Of a stretch of DNA of 12,097 nt, positions 6,332 through 12,097 are shown in pieces. The DNA is from Chitinophaga pinensis (GTDB lineage Bacteria > Bacteroidota > Bacteroidia > Flavobacteriales_D > Crocinitomicaceae). The DNA is taken from assembly GCA_945870115.1 (NCBI GenBank), contig CAMBRH010000086.1:1-12097 (forward strand), given 5' to 3'. The notes beneath the pieces are model-generated. The model saw nothing but the letters and a program-made list of their open reading frames with translations. It made no database searches and was not told the origin of the DNA. The translations under genes and the position numbers were made by a program. The number at the start of each line of letters is the position of its first letter. Within the stretch, counting starts at the first letter, position 1.

Positions 6332-7211
6332 ATACTTCAGCTGAACTACATGGAAAAGCTCTATCAACTTTTTTGAATAATCCTTGTAACACTTTTCCTG
6401 GTCCAACTTCGATAACTTCAGTAGCACCATCAGCAATCATTTGATTCATTGTTTGAGTCCAACGAACTGGAGCAGTTAATTGTGCAACTAAATTCTTTTT
6501 TATTTCGTTTGCATCTGTAACTGCACTTGCTGTAACATTTTGATATACTGGACAAATTGGCGCTGAAAATTCAGTATTTTCGATTGCTTCTGCTAATTTT
6601 TCTCTTGCTGGTTCCATTAATGGTGAATGAAATGCTCCACCAACTGGAAGTAGTAACGCTCTTTTTGCTCCCGCTTCAGTTAATTTTGCGCATGCTTCTT
6701 CAACAGCTGGAAAAGCTCCAGAAATTACTAATTGTCCTGGACAATTATAATTTGCTGCAACAACAACTCCATTTATTTCTTGACAAATTTTTTCAACAAT
6801 TTCATCTTCTAGTCCTAAAATTGCTGCCATTGTTGATGGTTCAGCCTCACAAGCTTCTTGCATTGCTAAAGCTCTTTTGTAAACCAATCTTAAACCATCT
6901 TCAAATTTTAAGGTTTTATTTGCAACTAAAGCAGAAATTTCGCCTAAAGAATGTCCTGCAACCATATTTGGTTGAAAAGATTCTCCAAGGCAAGCTGCCA
7001 AAATTGTTGAATGCAAAAATATTGCTGGCTGAGTAACTTTTGTTTGCTTTAATTCTTCGTCACTTCCTTCAAACATTATTTTTTGAATATCAAAGCCAAG
7101 AATTTCATTTGCTTTGGCAAACATTTCTTTTGCTAAATCAGATTTTTCAAATAAATCTTTTCCCATTCCTGAGAATTGCGCTCCTTGACCAGGAAATACA
7201 TAAGCTTTCAT
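6330..7211 (-). CDS. fabD: Malonyl-CoA:acyl carrier protein transacylase
   Basis: This 293-aa cytosolic enzyme moves malonyl groups from CoA to the acyl carrier protein, supplying extender units for fatty acid synthesis. The active-site set is complete: GQGAQ (8-12), the nucleophile S88 in GHSLGE (86-91), R113 in YKRALAMQ, H195 in GGAFHSPLM (191-199) and Q244 in VAQLTAPVRW. The C-terminal EVGPGKVLQGL (268-278) is also characteristic. Two ATG codons are adjacent (7214 and 7211). The second is chosen because homologues begin MKAYVFPGQG, though the first adds only one methionine. The enzyme converges with pdhB, whose terminator it can share; linking acetyl-CoA supply and lipid synthesis is only an inference from position. 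Its last codons merge into a short direct repeat, so the extreme C-terminus (PCSSAEV) may be variable between strains. Confidence 0.95.
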   Translation of the reverse strand: MKAYVFPGQGAQFSGMGKDLFEKSDLAKEMFAKANEILGFDIQKIMFEGSDEELKQTKVTQPAIFLHSTILAACLGESFQPNMVAGHSLGEISALVANKTLKFEDGLRLVYKRALAMQEACEAEPSTMAAILGLEDEIVEKICQEINGVVVAANYNCPGQLVISGAFPAVEEACAKLTEAGAKRALLLPVGGAFHSPLMEPAREKLAEAIENTEFSAPICPVYQNVTASAVTDANEIKKNLVAQLTAPVRWTQTMNQMIADGATEVIEVGPGKVLQGLFKKVDRAFPCSSAEV

Positions 7212-7285
7212 CATAGTTTTATTTTTAAAACCATTTATAAAACTATCACCTCATCGTTACTTCAAAAATTTCACTTTTTCATTTA

Positions 7286-7293
7286 CAAAAGTA
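7286..7293 (-). promoter_or_regulatory. -7 promoter element of fabD
   Basis: The minus strand reads TACTTTTG, the same octamer as the etfB element, 75 bases upstream of the fabD start. Transcription would start near 7280. A second consensus match (TAAATTTG, minus, 7364-7371) lies further upstream. Confidence 0.45.
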
Positions 7294-7392
7294 AACTTAA
7301 AATCAAAATTTTTAAAAAGCCTCGATATGATAGTTATATAAATAGATTTTGTTTAGTAAAATACAAATTTAGTAAAAACAAAAGCATAAAAC

Positions 7393-7423
7393 AAAAAAAC
7401 CATCCGCCGAAGCGAATGGTTTT
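7393..7423 (-). terminator. Intrinsic terminator with UUCG tetraloop, downstream of the 720-aa T9SS protein gene
   Basis: In minus-strand RNA, AAAACCAUUCGC pairs with GCGGAUGGUUUU (one G-U wobble) around a UUCG loop closed by C-G, a very stable tetraloop. The 3' arm runs into a tract of seven T residues. It lies 37 bases past the stop codon. Confidence 0.9.
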
Positions 7424-7459
7424 AAATTATTAGGTAAAATATTACTTAAAATATCAAAA

Positions 7460-9622
7460 TTATTTTCCGATTACTAACTTTTCAGTAGCAATTCCATTGT
7501 TAGTAATTACATTAACAACATAAATTCCATTTGCGAAAGCAGTAGTATTTACATTTAATGAATTAGATCCAATAGTTTTGTTTCCTAAGTTAGCAGCATA
7601 AACAACTTTACTTGATAAATCTGTAATTGAAACATTAACAGCTGATTCAGCTCTCAAAGAGAAATCAATTGCAACATTATCCGACGCTGGATTTGGAAAA
7701 ACAGAGAATGAAGAAAAAGCTTCGTTTTCGTTAAGATTTAGTGCATTTACTGTTGCACAAGGAGTTGAAACAGATGTACAACCATTGATAGTTACAGCAA
7801 CAGAATAGGTTCCATTTGCTGTTGCAGTATAAGGATTTGTCGTTGCTCCACTAATTGGTGCAACTGGTGTACAAGTTCCCCATTGGAAAGTTGCTCCAGC
7901 TTGAGCAGGTACACTTAAACTTCCTCCTGAAACTGAAATAGTTGTATTTATTGCTTGTTGAGTTACTACAATTGGACTTGAAGTTATTCCACCGACATTA
8001 ACTGTGTATGTTCCTGGAGTACTAACTAATAAGGTATTGCTTGTTGAGTTGTCAGACCAAACATTTCCCGTTCCTGAAGAAGAAGTTAATGTAAGTGATC
8101 CTCCTTCGCATAATATATTGTCAGAGTCTGATGAAGTTATTGTGGGCGCAGAACCTAGATTCAATCTTACAATTGGAGTTCCTGTTGTATAATACCAAGT
8201 TGTATTTGTCTCATCATAATAGTTAGATGTTTGCGCTTCAGAAACGCCAGAAACAGCAACTATTAAATCATTGTCTAAACCACCATTACCAAAAGCTCCA
8301 ACTACAGCCAAATAGGTAGTTCCAGCTACCAAATTTCTGGAAGACAAAAGCGTTAATGTTACCATGTTACCTAAATCACTTTGAGTTAAGGTATAAGGTT
8401 CTGATTCTTCTTCAAAAATAAAATCACCTGTTGTAAAATCTACTGAATACAATCTTACGTATACTGAGGCCCCTGGAATTGCTGTTAAAGCAGGCATAAA
8501 AGAAATACTGTTCGTTTGCGCATCTGTAAAGATATCAAATTTATTTCCAACTTGAAATCCTTCACCTTGATTATATGAAGTACTAGTTTGTACGCCTAAA
8601 TCTCTCGCATATTGAGAAGAAGTAACTTCTATATCTTGAGAAGGAAGTGAATTATTCAATGAATTTTCATCAATTGCAGAAGAACTTGCTGTAAAATTAA
8701 ATGTTGTAGTTCCAAGAACTGGAGCTAATGTTAATTGAGTTGTTGCATCAATTGTGTCTAAAGCATTTGAAAGAATAGTAGAAGGTAAACTTGATCCAGA
8801 ATATGTTCCTCCATTTACATTAAATTGAACATCATTTTGATCTGTTACACCAATATTTTTAATTACTCCTGAAAAATCAATTGGCTGAATTTGAGATTGA
8901 GGAATTTTAGTGTAAGGTAATCGATATCCAAAAGCACCCATTGTTCCCCAATAAACCGAATTTAAAGATAAATCATTTTGGTATGTTTCTATGATTTTAA
9001 CATCGTCAATTGCCCAAAACCAATCCCAAGCTCCGTCGTACTGAAATCCAATTTTCACTTGTGATTGATTAGCTGCAGCTGCAGAGATATCAACTTGCAC
9101 AATTCCAGGATTTGCGGAATTAGTATTTACAACCATTCCATCATTTACAGTAAAAGTAGTCCAAGAAACCCCATTATCAACACTCACCAAAACAGAGGTT
9201 GTTTCTTGAAATCTTCTGTGCGCTTGCTCAAAGGTCAGCGAAACGTTAGCGTATGCTGACAAATCAATATTGCCCGTGTAAGTGATTCTTGAACTTTGAA
9301 TCCCTGTAGTTCCTTGAGCATCAGAATCAATAAAAGCGTAACCATTTGCCATGGAAGTAAATGCAAAAGGACGAAATTCAGCTCTTGGAGAAGCGTTTGG
9401 GTCTGTAATAATTTCCCAATCTACAGCTGGAGAACTCGTATTCGACATTTCCCAATTCGCTGGTACAGAAAAATCATCTTCCCACAGGGATGTTTTCTGA
9501 TAAACAATTGATTTTTTTGCAGCGATATCTGTTAAAGTTGCTGACTTTTTGACATTTTTTGTTTGTGCATTTGTATTGAATCCAATACAAACTAGCATTA
9601 AACTATAGTAAATCTGTTTCAT
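7460..9622 (-). CDS. Secreted multidomain protein with T9SS type A sorting domain (paralogue B)
   Basis: This 720-aa protein begins with a signal peptide (about 1-19, cut before Q20 in NTNAQ). A MAM or choice-of-anchor-J-like jelly-roll follows (about 45-212, from WEDDFS to AIDDVKI). Next are a CARDB-like beta domain (about 217-335), another beta-rich module (about 350-490) and two Ig-like modules (about 495-555 and 558-625, the latter with cysteines in WGTC, NGC and TPC). It ends in the T9SS sorting domain (about 635-720, FSVFPNP to TEKLVIGK). By family it crosses the outer membrane through the type IX system, which removes the C-terminal domain. No catalytic motif is visible; adhesion or matrix binding is a guess. 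The frame extends upstream to 9760, but that part contains the neighbour's terminator and has no signal peptide, so ATG 9622 is chosen. It is a paralogue of the next gene. Confidence 0.88.
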   Translation of the reverse strand: MKQIYYSLMLVCIGFNTNAQTKNVKKSATLTDIAAKKSIVYQKTSLWEDDFSVPANWEMSNTSSPAVDWEIITDPNASPRAEFRPFAFTSMANGYAFIDSDAQGTTGIQSSRITYTGNIDLSAYANVSLTFEQAHRRFQETTSVLVSVDNGVSWTTFTVNDGMVVNTNSANPGIVQVDISAAAANQSQVKIGFQYDGAWDWFWAIDDVKIIETYQNDLSLNSVYWGTMGAFGYRLPYTKIPQSQIQPIDFSGVIKNIGVTDQNDVQFNVNGGTYSGSSLPSTILSNALDTIDATTQLTLAPVLGTTTFNFTASSSAIDENSLNNSLPSQDIEVTSSQYARDLGVQTSTSYNQGEGFQVGNKFDIFTDAQTNSISFMPALTAIPGASVYVRLYSVDFTTGDFIFEEESEPYTLTQSDLGNMVTLTLLSSRNLVAGTTYLAVVGAFGNGGLDNDLIVAVSGVSEAQTSNYYDETNTTWYYTTGTPIVRLNLGSAPTITSSDSDNILCEGGSLTLTSSSGTGNVWSDNSTSNTLLVSTPGTYTVNVGGITSSPIVVTQQAINTTISVSGGSLSVPAQAGATFQWGTCTPVAPISGATTNPYTATANGTYSVAVTINGCTSVSTPCATVNALNLNENEAFSSFSVFPNPASDNVAIDFSLRAESAVNVSITDLSSKVVYAANLGNKTIGSNSLNVNTTAFANGIYVVNVITNNGIATEKLVIGK

Positions 9623-9640
9623 AATTAAGTAATTTAAAAT

Positions 9641-9648
9641 GTAAATAT
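9641..9648 (-). promoter_or_regulatory. Weak -7 element of paralogue B
   Basis: The minus strand reads TATATTTA, one base off TAnnTTTG, 18 bases from the start codon. The region between the upstream terminator and this gene is only about 58 bases and otherwise AT-rich, so the promoter, if separate, must lie here. Confidence 0.3.
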
Positions 9649-9680
9649 ATAAAAAATTCTTATTTAGAATAAATATAAAC

Positions 9681-9712
9681 AAAAAAAACCACCAGCTAAG
9701 GCTGATGGTTTT
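9681..9712 (-). terminator. Intrinsic terminator of the 734-aa T9SS protein gene
   Basis: In minus-strand RNA, AAAACCAUCAGC pairs with GCUGGUGGUUUU (one wobble) over a 4-base loop and is followed by an eight-T tract. Its layout matches the terminator at 7393-7423. It separates the tandem paralogues into two transcription units. Confidence 0.88.
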
Positions 9713-9726
9713 AAAATTATTTAGAA

Positions 9727-9749
9727 AAATGCTATTTAAAATAGCATTT
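9727..9749. repeat. Inverted repeat just after the stop of paralogue A
   Basis: Ten-base arms AAATGCTATT and AATAGCATTT flank a 3-base loop. The repeat sits 12 bases past the stop codon and 14 bases before the main terminator. It lacks a T-tract and may protect the 3' end of the mRNA. Confidence 0.6.
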
Positions 9750-9761
9750 AGTTCTATCAAA

Positions 9762-11966
9762 TTATTTTCTGATTACTAATTTTTCAGTAGCAATTCCGTT
9801 GTTTGTAAGAACATTAACAACATAAATTCCGTTTGCAAAAGCAGCAGTATTTACGTTTAATGAACTTGCACCAGCAGTTTTGTTTCCTAAATTAGCTGTG
9901 TAAACAACTTTTCCAGATAAATCTGTAATTGATACATTAACAGCAGATTCAGCTCTTAAAGAGAAATCAATTGCGATGTTTTCAGCAGCTGGATTTGGGT
10001 AAACAGAGAAAGAAGAGAATGCTTCGTTTTCGTTAAGACCAACACCAGAAACAGTTGCACAAGGAATTGAAATTGCATTACATCCATTGATTGTTACAGC
10101 TACAGAATAATCTCCATTAGCAGTTGCTGTGTAAGAATCAGAAGTTGCTCCAGGAATTGTAGCTACTGGAGTACAAGTTCCCCATTGGTAAGTAGCACCT
10201 GCTTGAACTGGTACAGAAACAACACCACCAGAAACAGTAATTGTAGTATTGATTGCTTGAACAGTAACAACTGTAGCAACAGAAGTCATACCTGCATTAG
10301 TAACAGTATAAGAACCTGCAGCAGAAACTGTAATTGCGTCAGTTAATTCACCAGTTGACCACTGATTACCACCAACAATATCAGAAGTTAAAGTTAAAGT
10401 AGCATTAGCACATAAAATGTTATCAGCATCACTTGAAGTAACAACAGGAGTAGGAACAACAGCACCGAAACCTAATCTTACCATAGGAGTGTTTGTAGTG
10501 TAGAACCAAGTTCCAGCTTCGTCTAAGAAGAATGAAGTTTGAGCTTCAGAAGCTCCAGAAGTACCAACAACTAAGTCGTTTGTAGCACCACCATCACCTA
10601 AAGAACCAACAACCATTAAGTAAGAATTATCAGCTAATAAATCAACTGGATTTACTAAATTTAAAGTTACGTAAGTATCTAAATCAGTTGCAGTTACAAC
10701 ATATTGAGCAGACTCATCAGCGAAAACGAAATCACCAGTAGCAGCATCAACAGTGTATAAACGAGCATAAATTGTAGCTCCTGGATTAGTATTTCCTTCA
10801 ACAAATACTTTTGCATTTGTAACAGTTGCATTCGCATAAATATCAAAGATGTTTCCAACTTCGTAAGCTAAACCTGAGTTAAAAGATGTACCATCAATAG
10901 CATCCATATCTCTTGCATACGTATCAGTAGTAACTGTTAAAGCACCAGCACCAACATTATTTAATGGTGTTCCATCAGTTGCTGCAGATGTTAAACCAAA
11001 TGTAAAGTTAGTTGTACCTAAAGCAGTTGGTAAATAATCTGGAGTTGCATCCAAGGTATCTAAAAATCCTGCTGGTGCAACCGTAACTGCACTTGAAGAA
11101 GCATATCCTGTTGCACTTACGTTAAAAGTTACATCATTTTGATCTGTTGCACCTGCATTTGAAGCGATACCAGAAAATCTAACTGGAGCAATTTGAGCCA
11201 TTGGCACCAATGAATATGGTAATCTAGGTCCCCAAAAACCTTCAGATCCCCAATAAGTTTCTGTTAATACTAAATCGAAAGCATCAGCATCTCTTAAAGA
11301 CATGTCATCAACCATCCATGCGTATCCGCAACCGTCACCTCCATTAGAAGCATCACTCAAGAATAAGAAACGGATGTAAACAGTTGCTTGTGATCCTGCA
11401 GTAGCAGAAATATTCACAGATGTTAATTCAGGATTAGTAGAGGCATCATTGTTCGTATATGTTTCATAAACTCTGTAGTTTGTGAAATTCACGTTATCAG
11501 TACTTACTTGTACATACACTTCGTCATTGAATTTTCTGTAAAAACTTTCAAAATCAATAACAACTGAAGGGTGAGCAGAACAATCAATTGCAGCTGAATT
11601 ACCAATCCAAGCAGATTGATCACCAGTACAATAAAGATCTGAATCAAATAATGCATAACCATTTGCAGCAGAAGTAGAAGCAATAGGATCAATTGGGAAA
11701 AGTCCGTTTGGAACTGCGGTACCTAAAACCCAGTTGTCATTTGTTCCTGCGCCAGCAGCGTTGTTTGCAATTGTCCAATCACCTGCAACTGAAAAGTCGT
11801 TTGTGTAAAACGTTGCTTTCAATCTTGAGATAGGATCTTGTTTAGCCATAACACCCATTTGTGTTTTTTTTGCTAATGTTGTTTTTGAGCTAACAGCTTG
11901 GTATGTTTGTGCATTTAAAGACGCTAACATTAAGGCTGAACAAAAACTTAAGTAAACTTTTTTCAT
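9762..11966 (-). CDS. Secreted multidomain protein with T9SS type A sorting domain (paralogue A)
   Basis: This 734-aa protein has the same architecture as its downstream neighbour. A signal peptide spans about 1-19 (MKKVYLSFCSALMLASLNA, cut before Q20). A choice-of-anchor-J/MAM-like jelly-roll follows (about 53-224, FYTNDFS to WMVDDMSL), with extra cysteines (C113, C129, C213). Then come a CARDB-like beta domain (about 230-345), a beta-rich module (about 350-500), two Ig-like modules (about 508-568 and 570-640) and the T9SS sorting domain (about 646-734, FSVYPNP to TEKLVIRK). It is inferred to be exported by the type IX system and released or anchored at the surface. No enzyme motif is seen. 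Its last 89 residues match the paralogue at 77 positions, while the N-terminal domains are far less alike. A promoter candidate and its own terminator suggest independent expression. Confidence 0.9.
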   Translation of the reverse strand: MKKVYLSFCSALMLASLNAQTYQAVSSKTTLAKKTQMGVMAKQDPISRLKATFYTNDFSVAGDWTIANNAAGAGTNDNWVLGTAVPNGLFPIDPIASTSAANGYALFDSDLYCTGDQSAWIGNSAAIDCSAHPSVVIDFESFYRKFNDEVYVQVSTDNVNFTNYRVYETYTNNDASTNPELTSVNISATAGSQATVYIRFLFLSDASNGGDGCGYAWMVDDMSLRDADAFDLVLTETYWGSEGFWGPRLPYSLVPMAQIAPVRFSGIASNAGATDQNDVTFNVSATGYASSSAVTVAPAGFLDTLDATPDYLPTALGTTNFTFGLTSAATDGTPLNNVGAGALTVTTDTYARDMDAIDGTSFNSGLAYEVGNIFDIYANATVTNAKVFVEGNTNPGATIYARLYTVDAATGDFVFADESAQYVVTATDLDTYVTLNLVNPVDLLADNSYLMVVGSLGDGGATNDLVVGTSGASEAQTSFFLDEAGTWFYTTNTPMVRLGFGAVVPTPVVTSSDADNILCANATLTLTSDIVGGNQWSTGELTDAITVSAAGSYTVTNAGMTSVATVVTVQAINTTITVSGGVVSVPVQAGATYQWGTCTPVATIPGATSDSYTATANGDYSVAVTINGCNAISIPCATVSGVGLNENEAFSSFSVYPNPAAENIAIDFSLRAESAVNVSITDLSGKVVYTANLGNKTAGASSLNVNTAAFANGIYVVNVLTNNGIATEKLVIRK

Positions 11967-11990
11967 AATTAAATTTATTTTTTTGTAGCG

Positions 11991-12019
11991 TAAAATTAAT
12001 AAAAAATTAACACATACAA
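11991..12019 (-). promoter_or_regulatory. Bacteroidota-type promoter of paralogue A
   Basis: On the minus strand a -33 TTG (12019-12017), an 18-base spacer and a -7 TAATTTTA (11998-11991, one base off consensus) fit the flavobacterial promoter layout. Transcription would start near 11985, giving a leader of about 19 bases. Confidence 0.6.
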
Positions 12020-12029
12020 GGTTTGTATG
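12013..12029. promoter_or_regulatory. Inverted repeat over the -33 element of paralogue A
   Basis: CATACAA (12013-12019) and TTGTATG (12023-12029) are exact complements around a 3-base spacer. The left arm contains the -33 TTG of the predicted promoter, so a protein bound here would block or position RNA polymerase. The regulator is unknown. Confidence 0.4.
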
Positions 12030-12097
12030 AAAAAAAACGTTTAAAAAAGTAAAAGGTTGGTGAAAAGTTAAAATATTTTTAAAGTTTTTTCAATTTT

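Noticed and set aside
6557..7036. 159-codon open frame on the plus strand across fabD
   Set aside because: It is antisense to a complete FabD with all active-site residues. Its extreme Leu/Gln content is typical of a shadow frame.
7212..7459. Small gene in the fabD to T9SS spacer
   Set aside because: The open frame at 7176-7433 (plus) overlaps the fabD start, is Lys/Ile-rich as expected of AT-rich spacer, and crosses a terminator stem and the fabD promoter.
9623..9760. In-frame 5' extension of the 720-aa T9SS protein
   Set aside because: The extension spans the upstream gene's terminator and would bury the signal peptide. ATG 9622 starts a normal secretory signal.

Overview
The window looks like a chromosomal segment from a low-GC member of Bacteroidota, most likely the family Flavobacteriaceae. 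The evidence is strong AT bias, near absence of Shine-Dalgarno motifs, several copies of the Bacteroidota -7 promoter element TAnnTTTG, two proteins ending in a type IX secretion (T9SS) sorting domain, and housekeeping proteins that read like Flavobacterium homologues. This assignment rests on family recognition, not on a database search.

Layout. (1) At the left edge (1-68, minus) is the start of a probable IS1595-type transposase, cut by the window border. (2) At 170-1015 (plus) is ygiD, an extradiol-type DOPA dioxygenase. (3) At 1114-4940 (minus) is a block transcribed right to left: etfB, etfA, a bifunctional nuclease-family (DUF151) protein and a NupG-type nucleoside permease. A perfect 54-bp palindrome fills most of the etfB-etfA spacer. 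(4) At 4941-5202 is a divergent promoter region, followed by pdhB (5203-6183, plus), the pyruvate dehydrogenase E1 beta subunit, with a strong terminator. (5) At 6330-7211 (minus) is fabD, convergent with pdhB. (6) At 7460-11966 (minus) are two tandem paralogous secreted proteins of 720 and 734 aa, each with its own intrinsic terminator.

The genes up to 7211 are mostly central metabolism: pyruvate to acetyl-CoA (PdhB), malonyl loading onto acyl carrier protein (FabD), electron transfer from flavin dehydrogenases (EtfAB) and nucleoside uptake (NupG). The last 4.6 kb encodes surface or secreted proteins of unknown role, each with a jelly-roll-like N-terminal domain, Ig-like domains and a T9SS type A sorting domain. 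No gene-free stretch exceeds 300 bases. I see no tRNA, rRNA, CRISPR array, defence locus or convincing new system. The most notable items are the etfB-etfA palindrome, the asymmetrically diverged tandem paralogues, and structured DNA at promoters and gene ends.
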